Source of the DNA: COE1 sp963596435
GTDB lineage: Bacteria; Bacillota; Clostridia; Lachnospirales; Lachnospiraceae
Direction of reading: 5' to 3'
Length of the DNA stretch: 15,489 nt
Assembly (NCBI GenBank): GCA_963596435.1
Contig: CAVBMG010000078.1
Span: 1 to 15,489, forward strand
In this document: piece after piece, positions 6,900 through 14,198 of the stretch
Layout: the number at the start of each line of letters is the position of its first letter
Numbering within the stretch: the stretch's first letter is position 1
Translations under genes and position numbers: made by a program
The notes under the pieces: model-generated
Database searches by the model: none
What the model was told of the DNA's origin: nothing
The model's input: only the letters and a program-made list of their open reading frames with translations

Positions 6900-7796
6900 A
6901 TGACACTACAACAATTGATCTATGCGGTGAAGATTGCCGATACCAAGTCCATGAATAAGGCAGCGACAGAATTGTTTGTCTCCCAGCCTGCTCTTTCCAG
7001 TACGATGAGAGATCTGGAAGAAGAATTGCAGATAGAGATTTTTATCCGTACGAACAAAGGAATCGTAATCACTACAGAGGGTGAGGAATTTCTAAGCTAT
7101 GCCAGACAGATGGTAGAGCTGAATCAGATGATAGAAGACCGCTATATCAATAATATGAAGCGGAAGAACAAATTCAGCGTGTCCATGCAGCATTACTCCT
7201 TTGCAGTAGAGGCGTTCATGAAGCTTGCAAGGGAATTTGCGCTGGAGGATTTCGAACTGGCGGTGCATGAGACCAAAACCAGTGAAGTAATTGAAAATGT
7301 ACATAATTATCGAAGCGAGCTGGGCATACTTTATCTGAATGACTTTAACAGAAAGGCGATGCAGAAGATATTTGCAGAGAATGACTTGGAGTTTACAGAG
7401 CTGTTTCAGTGCGATGTGTACGTATATCTCAGCAATCATCATCCGCTGGCGGACAAAGATAAGATTACCTTTGAAGAGTTGGGAGATTATCCATGCCTGT
7501 CTTTTGAACAGGGAGATAAGAATTCCTTTTATTTTGCAGAAGAAGTGTTCAGTACACTACAGTACAAGCAGATGATCAAGGCAGATGACCGTGCGACTAT
7601 GCTTAACCTTATGGTCGGTATGAATGGGTATACACTCTGTTCCGGTATTATCTGTGAAGAGCTGAATGGGGACGGTTATTCGGCAATTCCACTGGAGACA
7701 GATGAGAAGATGACCATAGGCTATATCAAGCGAAAAGGCATGCATATCAGCCATATTGGAAAAAGTTATATAGAAATATTACGAGGATATGCTTGA
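6900..7796 (+). CDS. LysR-type transcriptional regulator
   Basis: A 298-residue DNA-binding regulator. The winged helix-turn-helix is in residues 1-65 (LQQLIYAVKIADTKSMNKAA, then VSQPALSSTMRDLEEEL with the recognition helix, then TTEGEEFLSYAR). Residues ~90-295 form the LysR effector domain; the C-terminus is standard length. It sits between a trans-sulfuration enzyme and an amino acid ABC importer, so it likely responds to a sulfur metabolite such as O-acetylserine, homocysteine or cysteine, as CmbR/MtaR/CysL-type regulators do. This is context, not residue-level proof. AAAGGA (6884-6889) lies 10 bases before the ATG. Its stop codon TGA (7794-7796) lies inside the -35 box of the importer promoter. 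Confidence 0.9.
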   Translation: MTLQQLIYAVKIADTKSMNKAATELFVSQPALSSTMRDLEEELQIEIFIRTNKGIVITTEGEEFLSYARQMVELNQMIEDRYINNMKRKNKFSVSMQHYSFAVEAFMKLAREFALEDFELAVHETKTSEVIENVHNYRSELGILYLNDFNRKAMQKIFAENDLEFTELFQCDVYVYLSNHHPLADKDKITFEELGDYPCLSFEQGDKNSFYFAEEVFSTLQYKQMIKADDRATMLNLMVGMNGYTLCSGIICEELNGDGYSAIPLETDEKMTIGYIKRKGMHISHIGKSYIEILRGYA

Positions 7797-7821
7797 CAGA
7801 CAAAAGAAAAAGTATTATTAT
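7793..7821 (+). promoter_or_regulatory. SigA promoter of the ABC importer operon
   Basis: TTGACA (7793-7798), exactly 17 bases, TATTAT (7816-7821). The -35 is a full consensus match and contains the lysR stop codon. The predicted start is about 7828, 36 bases before the lipoprotein ATG. Confidence 0.8.
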
Positions 7822-7847
7822 CCTATTAATCCTAGTTGATATATAGG
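7822..7847. promoter_or_regulatory. CCTAT/ATAGG dyad at the importer transcription start
   Basis: CCTAT (7822-7826) and ATAGG (7843-7847) flank 16 bases and overlap the predicted start. A related arrangement, CCTAT then TGATATAG, lies at 5395-5412 in the promoter of the PLP enzyme. A shared operator for the adjacent LysR-type protein is possible but short and unproven. Confidence 0.3.
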
Positions 7848-7863
7848 AAATGGAGGAAAAGTT

Positions 7864-8745
7864 ATGAAAAAAGGAATTTTAAGAAAAGTATTAGCAAGTG
7901 CATTAACAGTAGCAGCAGTAACAGGTCTGGTAACAGGCTGCGGAAGCACAGGAACAGACAGTGCAGCTTCAAATGACAATAAAACAGTATATCGTACTCT
8001 GGATGAGATCAAGAGTTCAGGTACAATTAACATCGGTGTTTTCTCTGACAAGAATCCGTTCGGTTATGTAGATGAAAATGGTGAATATCAGGGATATGAT
8101 GTATATTTTGCAAACAGACTTGGTGAAGATCTGGGTGTAAAGGTCAACTTCGTTTCAACAGAGGCAGCCAGCAGAATCGAGTATCTGCAGACTGGTAAGG
8201 TAGACCTGATCCTGGCTAACTTTACAGTAACCAAAGAAAGAGCAGAAGAAGTAGACTTCGCACTTCCTTATATGAATGTAGCACTTGGTGTTATTTCACC
8301 GGAATCAGCACCTGTTACAGATATTGATAACTGGAACGCAGATGATGAAATGATTGTTATCTCAGGTACAACAGCAGAAACATATCTGACAGAGAATTAT
8401 CCTGATATCAAGCTTCAGAAATATGATACTTATGCAAATGCCAAGAATGCATTAGAGAATGGTAATGCAGCTGCATGGGCAAATGACAATACAGAAGTTA
8501 TTGCATTTTCACTCCAGAATCCGGGCTATACAGTAGGTATCCCGACACTGGGCAGCCAGGATACGATCGCTCCAGCAGTATCCAAGGGCAACACAACATT
8601 ACTTGACTGGATCAACGAAGAGATCAAGACATTAGGTGATGAGAATTTCTTCCACGCAGATTATGAAGCTACATTAGTAGATACTTATGGTCTGGACTAT
8701 GAAGACAGTCTTGTAGTTGAGGGTGGCGTAACAAGCCAGAACTAA
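7864..8745 (+). CDS. Amino acid ABC transporter substrate-binding lipoprotein (family 3)
   Basis: Captures a polar or sulfur-containing amino acid outside the membrane and delivers it to the permeases encoded next. The 293-residue protein starts with a lipoprotein signal (KKGILRKVL, hydrophobic core, lipobox LVTGC with Cys26 as the lipidated residue). A linker rich in S/T/D/N follows, then the two-lobed family 3 fold. Family marks are GTINIGVFSDKNPFGYVDENGEYQGYDVYFANRL (53-86), VDLILANFTVTKERAEEVDFALPY and a second-lobe ISGTTAETYL. Strong GGAGG (7852-7856) lies 7 bases before the ATG. The neighbouring trans-sulfuration enzyme suggests cystine, cysteine or a related thioether as ligand; other polar amino acids remain possible. 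First gene of a four-gene operon with its own consensus promoter. Confidence 0.92.
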   Translation: MKKGILRKVLASALTVAAVTGLVTGCGSTGTDSAASNDNKTVYRTLDEIKSSGTINIGVFSDKNPFGYVDENGEYQGYDVYFANRLGEDLGVKVNFVSTEAASRIEYLQTGKVDLILANFTVTKERAEEVDFALPYMNVALGVISPESAPVTDIDNWNADDEMIVISGTTAETYLTENYPDIKLQKYDTYANAKNALENGNAAAWANDNTEVIAFSLQNPGYTVGIPTLGSQDTIAPAVSKGNTTLLDWINEEIKTLGDENFFHADYEATLVDTYGLDYEDSLVVEGGVTSQN

Positions 8746-8776
8746 TACAAATACCCGATTAAGGTGGTAGACGAAA

Positions 8777-9436
8777 TTGAGTATAGAATTTATTCAGGAA
8801 TATTTACCACTGTATCAAAAAGCAATGGTTCTAACTTTGAAAATCGGCTGGAGTGGCATAGTGCTTGCCATTCTGGCCGGTTTCGTGTGTGCAATGATAC
8901 AGTATTATAAAGTTCCGATTTTAAGACAAATTGTAGCAGTTTATATTGAATTATCCAGAAACACTCCACTTCTGATACAGCTTTTCTTCCTATATTATGG
9001 ATTACCAAAGATTGGTATTGCGACTAATGCAGAGGTCTGTGGTGTAGCAGGTATGGTCTTTTTGGGCGGCAGCTATATGGCTGAGACCTTCCGTAGTGGA
9101 CTGGAAGCAATTGATAAAGTACAGACAGAGAGTGCGTATAGTCTTGGAATGACCAAAAAGCAGACGCTTGCGTATATTATTTTACCGCAGGCAATGTCTG
9201 TCAGTGTACCGGCTTTTACAGCAAATGTTATCTTCCTTCTGAAAGAGACCAGTGTGTTCTCTGCAATCAGTCTGATGGATTTGATGTTCACAGCCAAAGA
9301 TTTAATAGGATTATATTATAAGACGACAGAGAGTCTTGTGCTTCTGGTAGTCTTTTATCTGATTATCCTGCTCCCGGTATCTATTCTGGGAAGCATACTG
9401 GAGAGGAGGATGCGTCATGCCGGATTTGGGGCTTGA
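8777..9436 (+). CDS. Amino acid ABC transporter permease, first subunit (HisM/GlnP type)
   Basis: Membrane channel subunit of the importer; 219 residues with about five hydrophobic helices. The family motif ELSRNTPLLIQLFFLYYGLP is present, as is the EAA loop ESAYSLGMTKKQTLAYIILPQA, which contacts the ATPase. The start is TTG at 8777, with AAGGTGG (8761-8767) nine bases upstream; no ATG is as well placed, the next in-frame ATG being 48 bases inside the conserved first helix region. It follows the binding protein by 31 bp and overlaps the second permease by 20 bp, consistent with translational coupling. Confidence 0.9.
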   Translation: MSIEFIQEYLPLYQKAMVLTLKIGWSGIVLAILAGFVCAMIQYYKVPILRQIVAVYIELSRNTPLLIQLFFLYYGLPKIGIATNAEVCGVAGMVFLGGSYMAETFRSGLEAIDKVQTESAYSLGMTKKQTLAYIILPQAMSVSVPAFTANVIFLLKETSVFSAISLMDLMFTAKDLIGLYYKTTESLVLLVVFYLIILLPVSILGSILERRMRHAGFGA

Positions 9437-10094
9437 GGTTCTATTTAAAGGAAGAAATTTCGCCAGACTTCTCGAAGGACTCTGGGTTGCAGGCAGAATC
9501 AGTCTGATCTCTATCGTAATCAGTCTTCCTTTGGGCATTCTTCTGGGTGTTATTATGACCTGGAAGAATCCTGTAACAAAGTTTATTACCAGACTTTATC
9601 TGGAGATTATCAGAATTATGCCGCAGATGGTTCTGTTGTTCATTGTATTCTTTGGAACAACAAGAATCTGGGGATGGAATCTCTCAGGAGAAGTTTCTTC
9701 TATTATTGTATTTGCAGCATGGGGTACTGCGGAAATGGGCGATCTGGTGCGAAGTGCGCTGATCAGTATTCCGAAGCATCAGTACGAGAGTGCACAGGCA
9801 CTGGGCTTTAACTGGGTGCAGACCTATGTATATTTTATTATTCCACAGACAGTACGCAGACTTCTGCCTCTGTCCATTAATCTGATCACACGTATGATCA
9901 AGACTACCAGTCTTGTGCTGATGATCGGTGTAGTAGAAATGATGAAAGTAGCACAGCAGATCATTGAGGCAAACAGAATGACCAGTCCTAATGCAGCCTT
10001 TGGTCTGTATCTTGTGACATTCCTGTTGTATTTTATCGTGTGCTGGCCCATCAGTATGTTAGCCAGATACCTGGAGAAGAAATGGAATTCATAG
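9417..10094 (+). CDS. Amino acid ABC transporter permease, second subunit
   Basis: Second HisMQ-type permease; 225 residues. It shares the architecture of the first (YLEIIRIMPQMVLLFIVFFG; EAA loop YESAQALGFNWVQTYVYFIIPQT) but is clearly divergent. In the first it is LSRNTPL, here IRIMPQM, so the two probably form a heterodimer, as in TcyL/TcyM- or ArtQ/ArtM-type importers. GAGGAGG (9403-9409) lies 7 bases before the ATG, within the 3' end of the first permease gene. The stop lies 14 bases before the ATPase start. Confidence 0.9.
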   Translation: MPDLGLEVLFKGRNFARLLEGLWVAGRISLISIVISLPLGILLGVIMTWKNPVTKFITRLYLEIIRIMPQMVLLFIVFFGTTRIWGWNLSGEVSSIIVFAAWGTAEMGDLVRSALISIPKHQYESAQALGFNWVQTYVYFIIPQTVRRLLPLSINLITRMIKTTSLVLMIGVVEMMKVAQQIIEANRMTSPNAAFGLYLVTFLLYFIVCWPISMLARYLEKKWNS

Positions 10095-10108
10095 AAAAGG
10101 AGTCAATG

Positions 10109-10849
10109 ATGGAAGAAGCATTGTTAAAAATAGAACATCTGAAGAAAGAATATGACGGACAGACGATTCTGAAAGATGTCAGTGTAGAAGTGAAAAAAGG
10201 CGAAGTTATTGTTATCGTAGGTCCGAGTGGATGTGGTAAGAGTACTTTCTTACGTTGTATCAATGGCTTAGAGCCTATACAAGGGGGAACAATCTCACTG
10301 GATGGAGAGGCGATTGACCGTAACAGCAAGAGTATTACAAAGATTCGCCAGAAGATTGGTATGGTATTTCAAAGCTATGATCTGTTTCCACATATGACTG
10401 TTCTGGATAATATCGTAATTGCACCTGTTAAAGTGCAGAAGCGTAAGAGAGAAGAAGTTGTGGAAGAGGCGCGTAAGCTTCTGGAACGTGTAGGTCTTGC
10501 AGACAAGGCAGACAGTTATCCAAGGCAGCTTTCCGGTGGTCAGAAGCAGCGTGTTGCAATTATCCGTGCGCTTTGCATGCATCCTGAGATCATGCTTTTT
10601 GATGAAGTAACAGCGGCACTTGACCCTGAGATGGTACGTGAGGTTCTTGATGTTATGCTTGACCTTGCCAAGCAGGGCAGTACGATGATTATCGTTACAC
10701 ATGAGATGCAGTTTGCCAAGGCAGTCAGCAACAGGGTGATCTTCATGGATAACGGTGAGATCGTAGAAGAGGGCGCACCTAAGGAATTCTTCGAGAATCC
10801 CAAGACCGAAAGAGCGCAGAAATTCCTGAATATTTTCAATTTTGAGTAA
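10109..10849 (+). CDS. Amino acid ABC transporter ATP-binding subunit (GlnQ/TcyN type)
   Basis: Cytoplasmic ATPase powering the importer. The 246 residues include Walker A GPSGCGKST, Q-loop VFQSYDLFPHMTV, signature LSGGQKQR, Walker B IMLFDEVTAALDPE and H-loop VTHEM; all are intact. In the D-loop region it has TAALDPE where most polar amino acid ATPases have TSALDPE. The start at 10109 is chosen because AAAAGGAG (10095-10102) is six bases away. An ATG at 10106 is adjacent but only three bases from the ribosome site. The frame is also open upstream to 10040, but that would duplicate the end of the permease gene. Last gene of the importer operon; a GC-rich hairpin follows 24 bases later. Confidence 0.92.
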   Translation: MEEALLKIEHLKKEYDGQTILKDVSVEVKKGEVIVIVGPSGCGKSTFLRCINGLEPIQGGTISLDGEAIDRNSKSITKIRQKIGMVFQSYDLFPHMTVLDNIVIAPVKVQKRKREEVVEEARKLLERVGLADKADSYPRQLSGGQKQRVAIIRALCMHPEIMLFDEVTAALDPEMVREVLDVMLDLAKQGSTMIIVTHEMQFAKAVSNRVIFMDNGEIVEEGAPKEFFENPKTERAQKFLNIFNFE

Positions 10850-10873
10850 AGTGGATAAATTGGTTCTAGTCAC

Positions 10874-10899
10874 GCACCGCCGCTGTCAGTTGGCGGTGC
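10874..10899 (+). repeat. GC-rich hairpin after the ABC operon, terminator-like or element end
   Basis: GCACCGCC (10874-10881) and GGCGGTGC (10892-10899) pair over 8 bp with a 10-nt loop, followed by a broken T-rich stretch. It could end the ABC transcript. The tail TGCTTACTTTA resembles TGCTAACTTA after the hairpin at 26-48, so both may be ends of one family of small mobile elements. From 10859 a frame of 41 codons is open to the TGA at 10982; its peptide (SCPKGKKMGMK at the end) is not one I recognise. Confidence 0.45.
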
Positions 10900-10946
10900 T
10901 TACTTTAACTGCAAGTTGGAATTGACCGAGCTGAAAGTGAGGGATG

Positions 10947-10969
10947 CTTCTTGTCCGAAGGGCAAGAAG
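10947..10969. repeat. Ten-bp hairpin just before the aldo/keto reductase fragment
   Basis: CTTCTTGTCC (10947-10956) pairs with GGGCAAGAAG (10960-10969) around a GAA loop, with one T-G pair. It has no T-run. It ends 16 bases before the first aldo/keto reductase codons and may be part of the element whose arrival or loss truncated that gene. That link is inference. Confidence 0.45.
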
Positions 10970-10984
10970 ATGGGCATGAAATGA

Positions 10985-11356
10985 ATGGAACAAATCGGTA
11001 TTTCCAATCATTATGCGGACCGTATGGTAGAATTTGCGAACTTCACAGATATCAAACCAATGGTAAATCAGATGGAAATACACCCTCTCAATCAGCAGAA
11101 AACATTAAAAGAATGGGCTGACAAATATGACATCCGATTAGAAGCATGGGCACCATTTGGCGAGGGAAGGAACGGACTCTTTAAGAACGAAGTTCTGAAA
11201 ACAATCGGACAGAAATATGGAAAATCAACTGCTCAGGTAATGCTCCGCTGGCATATTCAGAGAGGTGTGATCGTAATTCCGAAGTCGATACATAAAGAAC
11301 GCAAATCACAGCACGACAGCAGCAAAGAAAAAAGAACTGGTAAAGCAGCTTCTTGA
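10985..11356 (+). pseudogene. Aldo/keto reductase remnant, both ends lost
   Basis: The 123-codon frame holds only the middle-to-late part of an AKR barrel: IGISNHYADRM, VNQMEIHPLNQQ, LEAWAPFGEG, STAQVMLRWHIQRGVIVIPKSIHKER. It lines up with residues ~132-234 of the intact 287-residue AKR at 13320-14183, so ~130 N-terminal residues, including the catalytic Asp/Tyr/Lys/His, and ~50 C-terminal residues are gone. After HKER (about position 11300) the sequence turns low-complexity (KSQHDSSKEKRTGKAAS). A different frame there reads AAKKKELVKQLLDSSIV to a stop at 11370, like the 3' end of another gene. No ribosome site precedes the ATG. It directly follows the hairpin region. Non-functional relic or chimera; the paralogue in the cassette is the working copy. 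Confidence 0.85.
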
Positions 11357-11381
11357 CAGTTCCATTGTCTGATGTTATTAT
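11353..11381 (+). promoter_or_regulatory. SigA promoter of the MarR-MATE cassette
   Basis: TTGACA (11353-11358), 17 bases, TATTAT (11376-11381), the same boxes and spacing as the ABC operon promoter. The -35 contains the stop codon of the AKR remnant. The predicted start (~11388) lies inside the dyad at 11382-11398. Confidence 0.8.
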
Positions 11382-11398
11382 AGTACGAGATTCGGACT
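11382..11398. promoter_or_regulatory. Candidate MarR operator at its own promoter
   Basis: Imperfect 17-bp dyad AGT-A-CGA-GAT-TCG-G-ACT starting right after the -10 box. Its reverse complement matches 13 of 17 positions of the site at 11912-11928 before the MATE gene. Size, symmetry and place over the start site are typical of MarR-family self-repression. Confidence 0.6.
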
Positions 11399-11417
11399 TT
11401 ATAAGGAGAATATGATA

Positions 11418-11855
11418 ATGGACACAATTAAGGAGCAGATTGATACATTCGTGACAGAATGGCAGGCAATCACAATGGCATACAGTGATTATGCCAGATC
11501 CATAGGAATTAATTATACAAGTTTACAGGTATTAAAATATATAACAACCATAGAGGACTGCACACAAAAGGATATCTGTGAACGTTCTCTTCTGCCCAAG
11601 CAGACCGTCAATTCCATTATTACCGGTTTTTATAAAAAAGGCTTTGTAGAATTGCGTGAGTTAAAGGAAGACCGGAGAACAAAAAGCATCCATTTGACGG
11701 AAGCAGGACAAAAATATCTGGATTCTTTCTTTCTACATATAGATGAATCAGAATATCAGGCGATGGCTTCTTTAAGTGAAAAAGAACGGGAAAACCTGAT
11801 TCACTGCATTCATTCTTATGGAGAAAAATTTCGTGAAATGCTGATGAAAGAATAA
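11418..11855 (+). CDS. MarR-family transcriptional regulator
   Basis: A 145-residue winged helix regulator, normally a dimeric repressor released by a small ligand. The central part shows the MarR fold: SLQVLKYITTIEDCTQKDICERSLLPKQTVNSIITGFYKKGFVELRELKEDRRTKSIHLTEAGQ, where the recognition helix (KQTVNSIITGFYKKG) is followed by the DRR wing. The ATG at 11418 is preferred because AAGGAG (11403-11408) is nine bases away; an ATG at 11412 would be only three bases away. It heads a cassette with a MATE exporter and two oxidoreductases. Matching dyads at its promoter and at the exporter promoter suggest it represses both until a toxic compound binds (inference). Ligand unknown. Confidence 0.9.
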   Translation: MDTIKEQIDTFVTEWQAITMAYSDYARSIGINYTSLQVLKYITTIEDCTQKDICERSLLPKQTVNSIITGFYKKGFVELRELKEDRRTKSIHLTEAGQKYLDSFFLHIDESEYQAMASLSEKERENLIHCIHSYGEKFREMLMKE

Positions 11856-11870
11856 TAAGATTTACAGAAT

Positions 11871-11895
11871 GCATGCCGGAAAATTTCCGGTATGC
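11871..11895. terminator. Strong hairpin between marR and the MATE gene
   Basis: GCATGCCGGAAA (11871-11882) and TTTCCGGTATGC (11884-11895) pair over 12 bp with one G-T pair. It is followed by AAAAAA, not T, so it is not a classical intrinsic terminator. It may attenuate read-through or protect the marR 3' end. Confidence 0.4.
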
Positions 11896-11911
11896 AAAAA
11901 ATGTTCCGTAT

Positions 11912-11930
11912 AGTCCGAAAATAGTACAAT
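11912..11930 (+). promoter_or_regulatory. Second candidate MarR operator, overlapping the MATE promoter
   Basis: AGTCCGAAAATAGTACA (11912-11928) matches the reverse complement of the dyad at 11382-11398 at 13 of 17 positions. It overlaps a -10-like TACAAT (11925-11930), so a bound repressor would block it. No good -35 is visible, so this promoter is weak or needs help. Confidence 0.55.
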
Positions 11931-11949
11931 CTGAAATAAGGAGAAAAAG

Positions 11950-13305
11950 ATGGACCATCCATTAGGAAAAGAAAAATTATCAAAACTGATTATTCAGTAT
12001 TCCATTCCAAGCATTATATCGTTTGTTGTAAATTCACTATATAACATGGTGGATCAGGTATTTATCGGGCAGGGAGTCGGGTATCTTGGAAATGCAGCAA
12101 CCAATGTTATTATGCCACTGACGACGATTATGCTTGCACTTGGGCTTATGATCGGAGATGGAGCTGCCGCTTTTATGAGCCTGAACCTTGGACAGGGAAA
12201 TAAAAAAGAGGCAAGGAAAAGTGTAGGAAATATGTGTGTGCTTACACTGATTGCAGGAATTCTTCTGATGATAGTATTTGAACTGTTTCTTCGTCCATTG
12301 GCTTTGCTGTTTGGTGCAACAGAAACCGTTATGCCGTATGCATTAAACTACGGAAGAATTATCGTGTTAGGATTTCCTTTTTATGCAGTCAGTATTGCAT
12401 TTGCCAGTATCATCCGTGCAGATGGAAGACCAAATGAAACAATGCGTGGACTTTTAATTGGTTGTATCACAAACATAATTCTTGATCCTATATTTATTTT
12501 TGTTTTCAAGATGGGTGTGCAAGGGGCGGCTCTGGCAACGATTATTGGACAATTTTTGAATGCTGTTTATTTCGTGGTATGTATTTTCAGATTTAAAACA
12601 TTTGAGCTGAAAGCTGAAGATATAAAATTAGACAGGAAAATCAGTACAAGGATCATCACATTGGGAACATCCAGTTTTATTACACAGATTGCAGTCGTGC
12701 TGGTGATCGGTGTTATGAATAATCTGTTAGTAAACTATGGCGGACAGTCAAAATATGGTGCAGACATTCCGCTGGCTACGTTTGGAATTACTATGAAAGT
12801 ATGTCAGTTAGCTTTTGGGATTGCTCTTGGAATTGCAACGAGTGTCCAGCCAATCTACGGATTTAACTATGGATGCGGGCAATATGGCAGAGTAAAAAAG
12901 ACATTTGGAATTACAATGTTTACAAGTGTTGTAGTTATGCTTCTTGCACTGGTGATATTTCAGATTTTTCCGCAGAATATCACTGCATTATTTGGACAGG
13001 AATCTGATTTGTATATAGAATTTGCCGTTAAATCATTCCGTATATTTTTATTGGCGTGTTTCTTGCAGCCAGTTGCATCGGTCACAGGAATCTTTTTTCA
13101 AGCTATAGGGAAGCCGGTACTTTCTGCTGTCTGTTCTATGTCAAGGCAGATTGTTTTTATGATCCCGTCAATGATCCTGTTAGGAAAACTTTCAGGAATT
13201 GAAGGGATTCTTTGGGCAGGACCTGTTGCGGATACCTTTTCCGCTGTGATTGCAGGAGCAATGCTTATGCTGTTCTGGAAAAAAATATTCAAAGAAAAAG
13301 TATAA
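11950..13305 (+). CDS. MATE family efflux transporter (MepA-like)
   Basis: A 451-residue multidrug/toxin exporter driven by a sodium or proton gradient, with two pseudo-symmetric halves of six helices. Family features include the start PLGKEKLSKLIIQYSIPSIISFVVNSLYNMVDQVFIGQGVG, the ALGLMIGDGAAAFMSLNLGQG region, IIRADGRPNETM and the second-half SVQPIYGFNYGCGQYGRVKK. Length is normal and no break is seen. AAGGAG (11938-11943) lies six bases before the ATG. It follows marR by 94 bp that hold a hairpin and a MarR-like site, and the next gene starts 14 bp after its stop. MarR-linked MATE pumps usually export compounds sensed by the regulator; substrate unknown. Confidence 0.93.
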   Translation: MDHPLGKEKLSKLIIQYSIPSIISFVVNSLYNMVDQVFIGQGVGYLGNAATNVIMPLTTIMLALGLMIGDGAAAFMSLNLGQGNKKEARKSVGNMCVLTLIAGILLMIVFELFLRPLALLFGATETVMPYALNYGRIIVLGFPFYAVSIAFASIIRADGRPNETMRGLLIGCITNIILDPIFIFVFKMGVQGAALATIIGQFLNAVYFVVCIFRFKTFELKAEDIKLDRKISTRIITLGTSSFITQIAVVLVIGVMNNLLVNYGGQSKYGADIPLATFGITMKVCQLAFGIALGIATSVQPIYGFNYGCGQYGRVKKTFGITMFTSVVVMLLALVIFQIFPQNITALFGQESDLYIEFAVKSFRIFLLACFLQPVASVTGIFFQAIGKPVLSAVCSMSRQIVFMIPSMILLGKLSGIEGILWAGPVADTFSAVIAGAMLMLFWKKIFKEKV

Positions 13306-13319
13306 ATATGGAGGTATCT

Positions 13320-14183
13320 ATGAAAAATTATATTTTAAACAATGGAAATGGAATCCCTGCGTTGGGACTTGGTGTATGGCAGGTAAATGATGCAGTACAA
13401 TGTAAAGATGTAGTCAGTTTTGCATTAAGAAACGGTTATCGTCTGATTGATACTGCAACTGTTTATCAGAATGAAGCTGCTGTCGGAGAGGGAATAATGG
13501 ATTCTGGTATTCCGAGAGAGGAAATTTTTGTGTGCTCGAAGCTCTGGATACAGGATATGGGATATCAGACTACAAAGGATGCCATTGACAGACTGCTTAA
13601 GAGAATGAAACTGGATTATCTGGATATGTATCTAATCCACCATCCGTTAGGTGACTATGTAGGAAGCTGGACTGCAATGGAAGGAGCTGTAAAAGCTGGG
13701 AAAATTATAAACATTGGTGTAGCAAATTTTGGCAAGAAACAGTTGACTGAACTGATTGAGAACAGCAGTACTGTTCCGGCGATTGATCAGATGGAAATAC
13801 ATCCTCTTTGTCAGCAAAGATATCTAAGAGAATTTTTAAAAGAAAAAGGAATTGCACTGGAAGCATGGAGTCCTCTCGGAAGCGGAAACAGTGCAGTCCT
13901 CGAAGATGCAGATATTTTGTCAATGGCAAAGAAATATAATAAAAATGCCGGTCAGATCGTTTTGCGGTGGCATATACAGGAAGGCGTGATTGCCATTCCG
14001 AAATCAGTTCATCAGGAACGATTAGTTTCTAATATAGATGTCTGGGATTTTGAACTGACGGAGCAGGAAATGAACATCATTAGAAATAAGGATACAGGGA
14101 AAAATATCCTTGGATATGATCTGGAGCATCCGGAACAGGGAGAATGGACAGATTTCCTCTTAAATCTTAAAGTAGAAAGCTAA
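13320..14183 (+). CDS. Aldo/keto reductase
   Basis: NADPH-dependent reduction of aldehydes or ketones in the cytoplasm. The 287 residues form an AKR barrel with the catalytic tetrad visible: Asp44 and Tyr49 (RLIDTATVYQNE), Lys74 (VCSKLW) and His107 (LIHHP). Later family marks are IGVANF, QMEIHPLCQQ, LEAWSPLGSG, IVLRWHIQEGVIAIPKS and the cofactor-binding IPKS-ER segment. The start at 13320 has GGAGG five bases upstream; the frame is open earlier, to 13212, but only inside the MATE gene. It lies 14 bp after the MATE stop and 15 bp before the SDR start, so it is one operon. Likely detoxifies reactive carbonyls alongside the exporter (inference). The remnant at 10985-11300 is a diverged paralogue. 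Confidence 0.92.
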   Translation: MKNYILNNGNGIPALGLGVWQVNDAVQCKDVVSFALRNGYRLIDTATVYQNEAAVGEGIMDSGIPREEIFVCSKLWIQDMGYQTTKDAIDRLLKRMKLDYLDMYLIHHPLGDYVGSWTAMEGAVKAGKIINIGVANFGKKQLTELIENSSTVPAIDQMEIHPLCQQRYLREFLKEKGIALEAWSPLGSGNSAVLEDADILSMAKKYNKNAGQIVLRWHIQEGVIAIPKSVHQERLVSNIDVWDFELTEQEMNIIRNKDTGKNILGYDLEHPEQGEWTDFLLNLKVES

Positions 14184-14198
14184 AGGAGCGTAAGGAGT

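Noticed and set aside
10040..10108. Earlier start for the ABC ATPase
   Set aside because: It overlaps the permease gene; the ribosome site AAAAGGAG at 10095-10102 fits only the ATG at 10109 (or 10106).
10295..10873. 192-codon minus-strand frame opposite the ATPase
   Set aside because: Shadow of the conserved ABC gene; no domain or ribosome site supports it.
13212..13319. Earlier start for the intact aldo/keto reductase
   Set aside because: The extra residues are the MATE gene read in another frame; GGAGG at 13310-13314 sets the start at 13320.
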